Source: Hyphomonadaceae bacterium
Lineage (GTDB): Bacteria > Pseudomonadota > Alphaproteobacteria > Caulobacterales > Hyphomonadaceae
Assembly: GCA_022844475.1 (NCBI GenBank)
Contig: JALHLR010000027.1
Location: forward strand, 1-39,384
Reading direction: 5' to 3'
Length of the DNA: 39,384 nt
The notes beneath the pieces were generated by a model that had not been told where the DNA came from, searched no databases, and saw only the letters and a list, made by a program, of their open reading frames with translations. Shown one piece after another: positions 10,915-19,476 of this stretch; within the stretch, counting starts at the first letter, position 1, and the number at the start of each line of letters is the position of its first letter. The position numbers and the translations under genes are program-made.

Positions 10915-11295
10915 TCAGGTCTTCGTCAGGCCCGCGGGCGTGGCGATCCGGTAAAAACACGAACGGCGGCCTGTGTGGCAGGCAGCGCCCGTCTGGCGCA
11001 CCTTGAGGAGCACGACGTCCTGATCGCAATCGACGCGGATTTCGGCAACATGCTGTTCGTGGCCGGATGTATCGCCCTTGCGCCAGAGCGCCTTGCGCGA
11101 GCGTGACCAGTAGACCACGCGGCCGGTGTCGATGGTCAGCTGCAGCGCCTCTGCGTTCATCCACGCCAGCATCAGGACTTCGCCCGTGTCGGCATCTTGC
11201 GCGATCGCCGCGACGAGGCCATCGGCATCGAACTTTGGACGCAGCTCGACGGTCTCGTCCTGCCGGGAGCCAGATAAGGGCGGGGCGAATATCAT
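10915..11295 (-). CDS. hisI: Phosphoribosyl-AMP cyclohydrolase
   Basis: The product has 126 aa, a normal single-domain HisI without the HisE fusion. It opens the adenine ring of phosphoribosyl-AMP, step three of histidine synthesis. The visible signature runs from MLAWMN through [18 protein letters not shown] to the metal-binding VDCDQD and the C-terminal [13 protein letters not shown]. Its ATG overlaps the stop of the upstream lipoprotein gene (ATGA, 11292-11295), so its translation is probably coupled. No other his gene is nearby. Confidence 0.95.
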   Translation of the reverse strand: MIFAPPLSGSRQDETVELRPKFDADGLVAAIAQDADTGEVLMLAWMNAEALQLTIDTGRVVYWSRSRKALWRKGDTSGHEQHVAEIRVDCDQDVVLLKVRQTGAACHTGRRSCFYRIATPAGLTKT

Positions 11296-11987
11296 GGCTT
11301 GGAGAACAGGATTGTCATCTCGGCCAGCACAGGTTGCATCGCGCGCATTTCGGGGCTGTCGGAGCGGAAGGATTTTTCGGAGTCGCCGGATAGGGCGGCC
11401 AGGGCCGCCTCAGGTGCATCGGGCGCGGCGTCGAGCGCGAGGCTGACGCGGCAGCCGCCCACTTCGGCGTCGAGTTTGCCGCCGAGGAAGTTCGACACCT
11501 CGCCATGATTGTGGTTCTCGAACGCGGTCATCATGAATGGGCCGCCATTGGCCGCCTCAATGTCAGCGATCGTGGCGCCCAGCAGGAGACCTTCGGGCCC
11601 GACCCACAGGGACTCCGGCCCTCCCGATACGCGCGCGCCCTCGGGCATGCCCGACTTATTGCCGAACCAGAGAACCTCGGCACGCATGGCGGGGTTGTCA
11701 GGCCACATCACCATGGCGTCGAGTTCGCTGTCGACCCAGGGGACTCGCTCTTCGCGCATGTTTTCGGCGCCGTGGGTTGCAATGAGCGAGGCCTTCGTCG
11801 TCGATGCATTGAACATCGCGTTCGAATTGCAGGTCATCATCGGCACGAGCGGGCCGTCGTGGCCGCCTTCATCCGCCTCTTCTGATGGAGGCGTCTCTGC
11901 GACTTGCGGCGCCGGCGCCTGGGGCGAGCAGGCGACGAACAGACAGGCGACAAGGGTGGTTGTGGAGAGCCGAAGAAGGCGGTTCAT
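11292..11987 (-). CDS. Lipoprotein of unknown function
   Basis: The product has 231 aa from the ATG at 11987 (AGGGAAA upstream). A basic, hydrophobic signal ends in FVAC20, a lipobox. After a Pro/Glu-rich linker the rest is a soluble domain with two cysteines (CNSNAMFN and GGCRVSL) and an [14 protein letters not shown] segment that resembles the short helix-turn found in substrate-level or periplasmic lipoproteins. I recognise no family. It overlaps hisI by four bases, but the pairing looks incidental to histidine synthesis. Confidence 0.75.
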   Translation of the reverse strand: MNRLLRLSTTTLVACLFVACSPQAPAPQVAETPPSEEADEGGHDGPLVPMMTCNSNAMFNASTTKASLIATHGAENMREERVPWVDSELDAMVMWPDNPAMRAEVLWFGNKSGMPEGARVSGGPESLWVGPEGLLLGATIADIEAANGGPFMMTAFENHNHGEVSNFLGGKLDAEVGGCRVSLALDAAPDAPEAALAALSGDSEKSFRSDSPEMRAMQPVLAEMTILFSKP

Positions 11988-12122
11988 GCGGTTTCCCTGA
12001 CGCTTGGGCATGATACTGTGAACGACCCCGACAAAAGCGCAGGTTGTTGCGAAAGTCGATCACGCATTGGCGGCCGCGGCTGGCTGATGACATAGTGCAG
12101 CGGCGAAAAATGGGCTTGCACG

Positions 12123-13100
12123 ATGAAGGTGATCATGTTTTCGGCTTTGGCGCTCGCCGGGGCGGCGTGTGCAAGCCCCGGCGACCCCGGAATGCCGGCT
12201 GCAGCCGGACATTTTGGCGGCGGCTGGGTGCTCGATCCGGCTTTGTCGAGGCCGGCGATGCCTATGGTGGAGCCCACTGGATGTCCGCCAGCCGGTTGGG
12301 ATCGTGCGCGTCTGGATGAGCTGAAAGCGGCAAAGTTCGAGATTGCGGATGAGCGTGAGCGTCAGGTGATTGCGACGGCCATCACCACCTGTCTGGCCAG
12401 CCCGCGACCCGCCGTGCGCGACGGGATTGCATTCGGGGCGCTGACGCACATGCTGCGCGCTAGACAGCTCGACGATTCCACGATGCGGACGCTACTCGTC
12501 GATCTCACGACGCACCTGCAGGCGCCGGATCCGTACGGGTTCGGGCAATCGTTTGCGGCGCTGGCCCTCTCGGAAGTTGCCCGCGCTGATCGCGTGCAGG
12601 CCTTCCTTATGGAGGAAGAGCGCATCAAGCTGTTAGTCGACGCGCAGCACTGGTTCATCAACATCACCGACTATCGCGGCTTCGATGACACAGATGGTTG
12701 GCGGCATGCCGTGGCGCACGGGTCCGACCTGCTGATGCAGCTGGCGCTCAACCCGAAGGTCGACGCTGAGGGGCTGCGGCTCATCGTATCTGCGATTGGC
12801 GCGCAGGCCGCTCCTGACGTTGCTGCATATACTCATGGCGAGAGCGAAAGGCTGGCGCGACCGGTCCTGTTTGCGGCAGCGCGTGGAGTGATGGACGAGT
12901 CGGCGTGGACCGCGTGGTTGACTGCAATCGCGACGCCCAGGGATGCAGACAAAGTCTTTGCAAGCGAGGCGGGCTTGACCTGGCGACACAACGCGAATGC
13001 GTTCCTGCAGGCATTGTATGTGAACGTCGTGGTTGGCGCCGACCCTGGGGACGATGTCCTGCAGCCCGGCCTGGAAGCTGCGCTGAAGGCTATGCCTTAG
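12123..13100 (+). CDS. DUF2785 domain protein
   Basis: The product has 325 aa. A short hydrophobic N-terminus (MKVIMFSALALAGAAC) suggests a signal peptide, possibly of the lipoprotein type with C16, although the lipobox is imperfect. The body is helical and resembles the DUF2785 family, best seen in ITDYRGFDDTDGWRHAVAHG. The conserved HAVAHG stretch may be a metal or catalytic site, but no function is established. There is no clear SD before the ATG. The DUF2235 gene follows 84 bp downstream on the same strand. Confidence 0.75.
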   Translation: MKVIMFSALALAGAACASPGDPGMPAAAGHFGGGWVLDPALSRPAMPMVEPTGCPPAGWDRARLDELKAAKFEIADERERQVIATAITTCLASPRPAVRDGIAFGALTHMLRARQLDDSTMRTLLVDLTTHLQAPDPYGFGQSFAALALSEVARADRVQAFLMEEERIKLLVDAQHWFINITDYRGFDDTDGWRHAVAHGSDLLMQLALNPKVDAEGLRLIVSAIGAQAAPDVAAYTHGESERLARPVLFAAARGVMDESAWTAWLTAIATPRDADKVFASEAGLTWRHNANAFLQALYVNVVVGADPGDDVLQPGLEAALKAMP

Positions 13101-13184
13101 TCGCATCTGTTGCGTATCACGAATACAGGCGAGCAGGCTGGCGGTCCGTGGCGGCTCTGATAGGTTCGCCGTGTTCTGGCGTAG

Positions 13185-14519
13185 GTGGCGGTTTTGAAGC
13201 GTTTCGTGGTCTGTTTTGACGGCACCTGGCAGAAATTGCGCCAGCCAAAACCCACCAACATCGCCATTATCGCACGCAGCATCGCCCACACGCACACGCT
13301 TCCAGATGGCACGCAGATTCCGCAGATTGTGCTCTACAGCCAGGGCGTCGGGTCCAACGTGGATGCGCTCGGTAAGGACGGATTCCTGGACGGGTTCAGC
13401 GAGTGGTTGAATCGCATTCTTGGTGGTGTGTTCGGCGAAGGGCTGGAAGACAACATCGTCGAGACCTATCTGCGGTTGGCCTTCAACTATGAGGACGGCG
13501 ACGAGATCTATGTGTTCGGCTTCAGCCGCGGCGCATTCTGCGCCCGCAGCTTTGCCGGGCTGGTCGGGTCCGCGGGTATTGTCAGCCGCATGCATGCCGA
13601 GAAGGCATGGGACGCATTCCGGCTCTATCGTGCAAATCCTGGCAGGAAGGCGACAAAGTTCGAGCTGGAAGACTATGAGCGCGCGCGGCGCGACTTCCGC
13701 GCGAGCTATGGCAAGGGCAAGCGCGCAGCCGACGGCACGCGGATAAAGTCGGACGAGGCGCCGAAGATCACCTATCTCGGTATTTTCGACACGGTGGGCC
13801 AGCGCGGCGTACCGAGCGCGCTGGGCGGCCTGGCGTCGATGTTCAACAAGCGCTTCGGTTTTCATGACATGGAGATCGGCAAGTGCGTGCTCTCGGCGCG
13901 CCATGCAGTGGCCGTGGACGAGAACCGGCTCGGCTTTCCACCGACGCTGTGGGAGGGCGTGGACGAGGCAAACAGTCGCGAGCACTGCGCCGATGGACGT
14001 CAGCGCTATGCGCAGCGCTGGTTCATCGGCACGCATGGCGACATTGGCGGCGGCGAGGGGTCGCCCCTGTCGGCGGCTCCGCTGAAATGGATCGCCGAAG
14101 GTGCGGCCGATTGCGGGCTGCGCTTCTATGGCAGCTACGGCGGCGATGAATCGCCTTTGAGCATTGCAGTGCGCGAGGCGGGGCTGGTGTTCAGCGGCCG
14201 TATCTCGCGTCCGCGCTTCTGGGACTCTCTGTCGCCGATGAACTATCCGTTCGCCTCGCGGCGCATCTGGGCGGCCAAGTCGCGCAAGGAGTTGCCCACG
14301 ATCGACTATGCGGGCAACGTTCTCGACCCCAGCGTCGTGCAGCGTCTGTCGGCGCCTGACTTGAAGCCGCGTTACAATCCGGGTCCGCTGAAGCCGTTCA
14401 GGCCGGTCCTGGTGCCTGCGCCGCCGAAGCCGGAGAAGAGGGTGAAGGCGAACGGCAAGCCGAAGACGAGCACTCAGGAGCCGGTGAAGGTGGACGAGGC
14501 TGCGAAGCAGGCGAAGTAG
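13185..14519 (+). CDS. DUF2235 alpha/beta-hydrolase protein
   Basis: The product has 444 aa. The start is a GTG at 13185 or a TTG at 13194, the latter with AGGTGG at a normal distance. The DUF2235 fold is shown by VVCFDGTW near the N-terminus, the nucleophile elbow GFSRGAF with S114, LGIFDTVGQRGVP (probable Asp) and FIGTHGDIGGG (probable His). Relatives include type VI secretion phospholipases (Tle1) and stand-alone proteins. No VgrG, PAAR or immunity gene is present, and there is no signal peptide, so a stand-alone cytoplasmic lipase/esterase is more likely here. The last ~50 residues are a Pro/Lys-rich tail of low complexity. Confidence 0.85.
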   Translation: MAVLKRFVVCFDGTWQKLRQPKPTNIAIIARSIAHTHTLPDGTQIPQIVLYSQGVGSNVDALGKDGFLDGFSEWLNRILGGVFGEGLEDNIVETYLRLAFNYEDGDEIYVFGFSRGAFCARSFAGLVGSAGIVSRMHAEKAWDAFRLYRANPGRKATKFELEDYERARRDFRASYGKGKRAADGTRIKSDEAPKITYLGIFDTVGQRGVPSALGGLASMFNKRFGFHDMEIGKCVLSARHAVAVDENRLGFPPTLWEGVDEANSREHCADGRQRYAQRWFIGTHGDIGGGEGSPLSAAPLKWIAEGAADCGLRFYGSYGGDESPLSIAVREAGLVFSGRISRPRFWDSLSPMNYPFASRRIWAAKSRKELPTIDYAGNVLDPSVVQRLSAPDLKPRYNPGPLKPFRPVLVPAPPKPEKRVKANGKPKTSTQEPVKVDEAAKQAK

Positions 14520-14540
14520 GCGAGCCCGCCGCGACGGAGC

Positions 14541-15620
14541 TCAATCCAGCTGTGGCGGGCCAAAGGCGCTTTCGAAAAATTCGTAGACGAGCTTGCCTTC
14601 TTCGGGAGGCGTCGTCTCGATGAATTTCTCGGGACGATAGCGGCGCTGTTCGCAGGCCTGGTTGCCGAGGATGGCGAACTGGGCGCGCGACGTGCAGAAG
14701 ACGGTCGACGCGTTCTTCAGGCGGCGGATGCCGTCGTCTGTCTGCATCTCCGCAAAGACATAGTGAGGCGCGGTGATCAGGCTTTCGTCAACGGCGCGGA
14801 CGCATAGATTGGCGTCGATCAGCCACCAGCCGCGTGACTCAAGACCATCGGGGCGGCTGCGCGCCATCGCAGCGAGAATGCGGTTGCCAGTGCGATTGCA
14901 CAGCTCCATGCCAACCTGGCGGGCGCGGCGGTTGGCGACATCTTCCAGCACGTCGATCAGCTCAGCCTGTGTCGTGTTCGGCGGTAGCTTGCGTTCGGCG
15001 AGGAAGGCGTTGATCGCCGCGCGACTTTCGCGGCCAAGATAGCCGTCAACCACATCCTGGAAAATGCCGGCGTCGTTGAGGAGGCGCTGGATGCCGGCAT
15101 TCTGTGGCGACTGGTTCGCCTTGTCGTAGAGCTCGGTTTCCTTGAGCGTCATCGAGGCGCCCTTGCCTTCGACGCGCACGGCGCTGAAGCCGCGCTGCTC
15201 CATACCCATGGACTGGCAGGAGGAGGGGTTCTCGACCGCGAACGAGCCGTTTGTGTCGACGCAGAGCGGAGTCTTGCCGCTCCAGTCGCGCTGGCCGCCG
15301 CGGTGCGCCTTGGAGGAGCGGGCGAAGACGAAGTAGACGCCAGGCTTGAGCGGGCCTTCGAGGGCCGTCTCGCACTGGCCGGGGCGGATGCGGGTCCAGC
15401 CCTCGACGATAACGTCCTCGCCGTCGGGGCGGCCGGTGGCGGCTTCGACCACATAGCTCGTGCGGTTGCAGAGCTCCCAGCCGCTGGATCCGCTCTGCGC
15501 GGAGGACGGAACGATGAAGGCTGCCAGCATCGCGATCAGCACGCCAAGCCGGGCACTCCAGCCAGCTATTGGCCAGCTAGCCACGGGGTTTGCCGTTGTG
15601 AACCAGCGTACCGGCGCCAT
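14541..15620 (-). CDS. Secreted protein with two DUF1036 domains
   Basis: The product has 359 aa. A long N-terminal region with a hydrophobic core (about 25-39) ends near SSAQS (39-43), a likely signal peptide. Two homologous DUF1036 units are visible at about 48-155 and 237-335. Both begin with an ELCNRT motif and contain a GW...I...C segment. Residues 165-225 between them resemble a peptidoglycan-binding helix bundle ([15 protein letters not shown]). The start lies inside argB (44-base overlap), with GGAG about twelve bases upstream; an internal ATG at 15530 would leave too short a signal. It is probably expressed with argB. Role unknown; an envelope location is inferred. Confidence 0.78.
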   Translation of the reverse strand: MAPVRWFTTANPVASWPIAGWSARLGVLIAMLAAFIVPSSAQSGSSGWELCNRTSYVVEAATGRPDGEDVIVEGWTRIRPGQCETALEGPLKPGVYFVFARSSKAHRGGQRDWSGKTPLCVDTNGSFAVENPSSCQSMGMEQRGFSAVRVEGKGASMTLKETELYDKANQSPQNAGIQRLLNDAGIFQDVVDGYLGRESRAAINAFLAERKLPPNTTQAELIDVLEDVANRRARQVGMELCNRTGNRILAAMARSRPDGLESRGWWLIDANLCVRAVDESLITAPHYVFAEMQTDDGIRRLKNASTVFCTSRAQFAILGNQACEQRRYRPEKFIETTPPEEGKLVYEFFESAFGPPQLD

Positions 15621-16563
15621 GTTCGGTGAACAGCTCCATCAGCAGGGCATGGCGCTGCCTCCCGTCCATGATGACGGCGGCGCCCACTCCCTTCTCCACT
15701 GCCTGAATGGCGGTTTCAAGCTTGGGAATCATCCCCCCCTGAGCAGTTCCGTCTGCGATAAGTCCGCGCGCCTCGTCCACGGACAGGCGCTCGATCAGCT
15801 TCTTGTCCTTGTCGAGCACGCCGGTGATGTCGGTGAGGAACAGAACCCTTTCGGCCTTGAGTGCGCCGGCGATGGCGCCGGCGGCGGTGTCTGCGTTGAT
15901 GTTGAAGCTCTTTCCGTCCGGCCCGATGCCGACGGGTGCGACCACGGGGATGAAATCGTCGTCGGCCTGGGCTGCCAATGCTTCCAGTACCGAAATGTCT
16001 ACCTTGTCAGGCTCGCCGACATAGCCGAGCTCGACCACCCGCTCGATGTTCGAATCAGGGTCGCGCTTGGTCCGGGTTAACTTCTGGGCGGTGATCAGGT
16101 TGGCGTCGATGCCCGAGAGGCCGACGGCCTTCACTTTCGTCACGCGATCCGGGTCTGCGCCGTCGATCTGGAAAGCCTGGTTGCCGGCGGCGTTGATGGC
16201 GCGGACGATGGATTTGTTGATGCCGCCAGCCAGCACCATCTCGACGATCTCCATTGAGGCGGCATCGGTGACGCGCAGGCCATCTTCAAAGGTCGATTTG
16301 ATTCCCAGCTTTTCCAGCATGCGGCCGATCTGCGGCCCGCCCCCATGGACCACGACGGGGTTGATGCCGAGCAGCTTGAGGAGAACCACGTCGCGGGCGA
16401 AAAGGTCCGCCAGCTCCTGGTTCTCCATGGCGTGGCCGCCATACTTGATGACGATGGTCTGCCTGTCATAGCGCTGGATGTAAGGAAGCGCTTCGGACAG
16501 CAGGCGCGCGGTCGCAAACGCATCCGCGTTCGGGTCCGCGATCAGGGCAGGTATCTTCGTCAT
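15577..16563 (-). CDS. argB: Acetylglutamate kinase
   Basis: The product has 328 aa, slightly longer than the usual ~300 because of N- and C-terminal tails. It phosphorylates N-acetylglutamate in arginine synthesis. The amino-acid kinase fold is clear: K40 in [18 protein letters not shown] (72-80), the ITAQKL segment, [16 protein letters not shown], and [10 protein letters not shown]. engB-argB adjacency is common in alphaproteobacteria; here an ABC transporter separates them. The 3' end overlaps the DUF1036 gene by 44 bases. Confidence 0.97.
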   Translation of the reverse strand: MTKIPALIADPNADAFATARLLSEALPYIQRYDRQTIVIKYGGHAMENQELADLFARDVVLLKLLGINPVVVHGGGPQIGRMLEKLGIKSTFEDGLRVTDAASMEIVEMVLAGGINKSIVRAINAAGNQAFQIDGADPDRVTKVKAVGLSGIDANLITAQKLTRTKRDPDSNIERVVELGYVGEPDKVDISVLEALAAQADDDFIPVVAPVGIGPDGKSFNINADTAAGAIAGALKAERVLFLTDITGVLDKDKKLIERLSVDEARGLIADGTAQGGMIPKLETAIQAVEKGVGAAVIMDGRQRHALLMELFTEHGAGTLVHNGKPRG

Positions 16564-16580
16564 GGCGCGCGGTGTAGCGG

Positions 16581-16614
16581 GTTTCGGGCGGGGGTAGAAG
16601 ACCCCGCCTGAAAC
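16581..16614 (-). terminator. Strong hairpin between ABC permease and argB
   Basis: A 13-bp stem (16581-16593 with 16602-16614) with a single G-T wobble and an eight-base loop begins immediately after the permease stop codon and ends 17 bases before the argB ATG. No U-run follows. It may separate the transporter operon from argB or protect the upstream mRNA end. Confidence 0.5.
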
Positions 16615-17445
16615 CTAGTTCTTCAGCCGGTAGCCCGTTTTGAACATCCAGCTTACGACGGCGAGCAGGACGACGATGAACACGGCGGTGACGCCGAGGC
16701 TCAGCATCACATTGTCGCCCTCAAGGCCGAAGAAGGCCCAGCGGTAGCCCGAGATCAGGTGCACCACAGGGTTCAGCTGGGCGATGCCCTGCCAGGCCTC
16801 CGGCAGCATGTCGACCGTGTAGAACGCGCCGCCGAGGAAGGTCAGGGGCGTGACGATCAGCATCGGAATGAAGTTCAGCTGCTCGAAGCTCTGCGCCCAG
16901 ATGCCGATGATGAAGCCGAACAGGCTGAAGGCGAACGACACCAGGATCAGGAGCGCCACCATCTCCACAGGGTGCAGGATCGTGACCGGCACGAAGAGAT
17001 AGGCCGTCGCGAGGATGACCAGCCCGAGGATAACCGACTTGGTCGCCGCCGCGCCGACGAAGGCGATGACGATCTCGAAGTAGGACACCGGCGCCGACAG
17101 GAGTTCATAGATCGTGCCGGTGAACTTCGGGAAGTAGATGCCGAAGCTCGCATTGAAGATCGAGTTGGTAAAGATCGATAGCATGATCAGGCCCGGCACC
17201 AGGAAGGAGCCGTATTCGAGACCCGGAACGATGGGCGCCATGCGGCTGCCGATCGCCGAGCCGAACACCACGAAATAAAGCGCAGTGGTGATCACGGGTG
17301 TCGCGAGGCTTTCGCCGATGGTGCGGAAGAAGCGCACCATCTGGAAGCGGTACATCGCCCAGACGCTATGGCCGTTGAAGGCGGTAACGTGCCGGACAGG
17401 CCGGTCGAGCGGCTGGGCCGGGGAGGCGGCTGTTGCTTCCGTCAT
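16615..17445 (-). CDS. ABC-2 type transporter permease
   Basis: The product has 276 aa with six predicted membrane helices. The first starts around [16 protein letters not shown], and the last is near [16 protein letters not shown]. It belongs to the ABC2_membrane family (YadH/NodJ-like exporters of polysaccharide, lipid or drugs). Its ATG overlaps the ATPase stop (ATGA at 17442-17445), so the two are translationally coupled. Substrate unknown. Confidence 0.9.
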   Translation of the reverse strand: MTEATAASPAQPLDRPVRHVTAFNGHSVWAMYRFQMVRFFRTIGESLATPVITTALYFVVFGSAIGSRMAPIVPGLEYGSFLVPGLIMLSIFTNSIFNASFGIYFPKFTGTIYELLSAPVSYFEIVIAFVGAAATKSVILGLVILATAYLFVPVTILHPVEMVALLILVSFAFSLFGFIIGIWAQSFEQLNFIPMLIVTPLTFLGGAFYTVDMLPEAWQGIAQLNPVVHLISGYRWAFFGLEGDNVMLSLGVTAVFIVVLLAVVSWMFKTGYRLKN

Positions 17446-18395
17446 CGCTGGAGCTCCTTGGCCGTTCCGGATTTCGGCGCGTGGACGAGGCTGACAAAAA
17501 TATCCTCAAGCGAGGAAGACTTCGTCTCGAGATCCTTGAACTGCACGCCCAGTTCGCTCATGCGGCTGATCAGCGAGGCGACGCCGGTGCGCTCCCCCGT
17601 GGTGTCGAACGTATATTCGAGGCGGCGACCCTTGTCGGCGAGCTGAAGGTCCCATCCCGAGAGCCCCTCGGGCAGGGCGCCTAGCGGCTCGGCGAGTTCG
17701 AAATTCACCTGCTTCTTGCCCAACTTCTTCATCAGCGTCTTCTTCTCCTCAACGAGGATCAGCTCGCCCTTGGCAATGACGCCGACGCGGTCGGCCATCT
17801 CTTCGGCCTCCTCGATGTAGTGGGTGGTGAGGATCACGGTGACACCCTTGTCGCGCAGCTTGCGCACGAGGTTCCACATGTCGCGACGAAGTTCGACGTC
17901 GACGCCTGCCGTGGGTTCGTCGAGGAACAGGATTTCAGGCTCGTGCGCCAGCGCTTTGGCGATCAGGACGCGTCGCTTCATGCCGCCGGAGAGCGCCTGC
18001 AGCTTCTCGTCCTTCTTGTCCCAAAGAGACAGATCCTTCAGGGTTTTTTCGATGTGAGCGTTGTTGGCCGGCAGGCCGAACAGCCCGCGCGAATAGGTCG
18101 TTACGGCCCAGACAGTCTCGAAGATGTCGATATGCATCTCCTGCGGCACGAGGCCGATGAGCGAACGCGCGGCGCGGTATTCTCTGCGCGTGTCATAGCC
18201 TGCGGCCGTGATCACGCCCGTCGTCGGCGTCACGATCCCGCATACCGCATTGATCAGCGTCGTCTTGCCCGCGCCATTTGGGCCCAGCAGCGCGAAGATC
18301 TCGCCCTTCTGGATGTCGAGATCGACAGTCTTGAGCGCCTGCAGCCCGCCCTTGTAGGACTTGCTGAGACCCCGGATCGAGAGAACGGGTTGCAT
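17442..18395 (-). CDS. ABC transporter ATP-binding protein
   Basis: The product has 317 aa and is the ATPase partner of the following permease. Walker A is G38-PNGAGKT-T45, the signature is LSGGM (135-139) and Walker B is ILFLDE (155-160), followed by the D-loop and [14 protein letters not shown] with the H-loop. The C-terminal 90 residues resemble the YadG/CcmA-type extension. The pair lies between engB and argB. The 274 bp upstream (18396-18669) separate it from engB and contain no gene I can support; its promoter should lie there. Confidence 0.93.
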   Translation of the reverse strand: MQPVLSIRGLSKSYKGGLQALKTVDLDIQKGEIFALLGPNGAGKTTLINAVCGIVTPTTGVITAAGYDTRREYRAARSLIGLVPQEMHIDIFETVWAVTTYSRGLFGLPANNAHIEKTLKDLSLWDKKDEKLQALSGGMKRRVLIAKALAHEPEILFLDEPTAGVDVELRRDMWNLVRKLRDKGVTVILTTHYIEEAEEMADRVGVIAKGELILVEEKKTLMKKLGKKQVNFELAEPLGALPEGLSGWDLQLADKGRRLEYTFDTTGERTGVASLISRMSELGVQFKDLETKSSSLEDIFVSLVHAPKSGTAKELQR

Positions 18396-18669
18396 GATGT
18401 AGTAGACCCCCGGGCGCGTCGTTGTGGCTCTTCAGGCGGCCTCCCGCCATGTGGGGCCCGCCGCTGCCTGTGTCCAGAGGACGGGCAGGGAATATCAAAG
18501 CCGACAATGGCAGGTAACGATTTTCCAATGCGGCCCGCGCGGTAGCTGACACTGCGTTGGCAGGAAGTCCGATCCGATCTGTGATCAGCCTCCCGCCCCG
18601 GTCATTGCAAGCGGAGGGCGGCTCTCCTGGGTCCCGGCGCGCACGCGGCGCATACGTCCGGAATTACAC

Positions 18670-19308
18670 TCAAGCCAGCGAGAGAATCGTCGCCCGCAGC
18701 TCCGGAATGCCGAGGCCCTTCTCGCTGGACGTTACCAGCACATACGGATGTGCGGCCGGCTGTTTCATCAGCACCGCTTTTGTCGCCTCGACGAGCTCCG
18801 GCAGGTCCGCCTTCTTGATCTTGTCCGACTTGGTCAGCACGACCTGATACTGCACTGCCGCGCTGTCGAGGTCCTTCATCACCGTGCGGTCAACGTCGCC
18901 CACGCCGCGGCGCGCATCAATCAGCATGAAGACGCGCCGCAGTTTCGAACGGCTGCGCAGGTAGTTGAGATTGAGGCGGCTCCAGGTGTCGACGTTTTTC
19001 TTGGGCGCATCGGCAAAGCCGTAGCCAGGCAGGTCGACGAGATAGAATTTGCCCTCGGCGAGATCGAAGAAATTGATCTCCTGCGTGCGGCCCGGCGTGT
19101 TGGATGCGCGCGCGAGGTTTTTCCGGTTGCACAGCGCATTGATGAGGCTCGACTTGCCTACATTGGAGCGGCCAGCGAAGGCGATCTCGGGCCGATCGCT
19201 GGGCGGCATCGCGCTGATCGACACTGCGCCCATGACGAACGCCACCGGCCCAGCGAAAAGCTTGCGGGCGGCTTCGATCTGCTCGGGGGTGAAGGTCGTG
19301 TCGTCCAT
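18670..19308 (-). CDS. engB: Ribosome biogenesis GTP-binding protein EngB (YsxC/YihA)
   Basis: The product has 212 aa from the ATG at 19308; an upstream TTG at 19365 would start inside a palindromic element and is rejected. G motifs are clear: G1 GRSNVGKS (46-53), G2 with TPGRTQ (71-76), G3 DLPGYG (92-97), G4 TKSD (159-162) and the G5-like TSSEKG. It acts in 50S subunit assembly. No strong SD precedes the ATG. It follows yidC across a repeat-rich 168-bp gap. Confidence 0.95.
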   Translation of the reverse strand: MDDTTFTPEQIEAARKLFAGPVAFVMGAVSISAMPPSDRPEIAFAGRSNVGKSSLINALCNRKNLARASNTPGRTQEINFFDLAEGKFYLVDLPGYGFADAPKKNVDTWSRLNLNYLRSRSKLRRVFMLIDARRGVGDVDRTVMKDLDSAAVQYQVVLTKSDKIKKADLPELVEATKAVLMKQPAAHPYVLVTSSEKGLGIPELRATILSLA

Positions 19309-19346
19309 TTTTGTTGCCCGGTCTGTGAGCCCGCGTCCGCCGCTCG

Positions 19347-19457
19347 AATTGGTCCCCCGGACCAAATCGTCCGCTGCGCGGACCGCAGCGAACTCCTTCG
19401 AGATGAGCCCTTCGGGCTCTCATCTGGATGGGGGCTCAACAACCAGCGTCTCGAAGG
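19347..19457. repeat. Palindrome-rich intergenic element between yidC and engB
   Basis: Four inverted repeats are packed into 111 bp: TTGGTCC-ccc-GGACCAA (19349-19365), CGCTGCG/CGCAGCG (19372-19390), an inner hairpin GAGCCC-ttc-GGGCTC (19405-19419), and an outer 9-bp stem CCTTCGAGA/TCTCGAAGG (19395-19403 with 19449-19457). It resembles the CTTCGAGA-type repetitive extragenic palindromes common in alphaproteobacterial genomes. No second copy lies in this window. Confidence 0.55.
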
Positions 19458-19476
19458 GCGATGATGTGCTTCGGGC

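Noticed and set aside
10859..11164. Longer serine hydrolase frame reaching into hisI
   Set aside because: The ATG at 10858 has a strong SD and a proper lipoprotein signal; the extension is a shadow of hisI.
12633..14036. 467-codon open frame on the - strand opposite the DUF2235 gene
   Set aside because: It is an antisense shadow of two well-supported + strand genes (DUF2785 and DUF2235), is Arg/His/Ala-rich and has no recognisable domain.
19309..19365. Longer engB from a TTG at 19365
   Set aside because: The extra 19 residues come from a palindromic intergenic element and are not typical of EngB.
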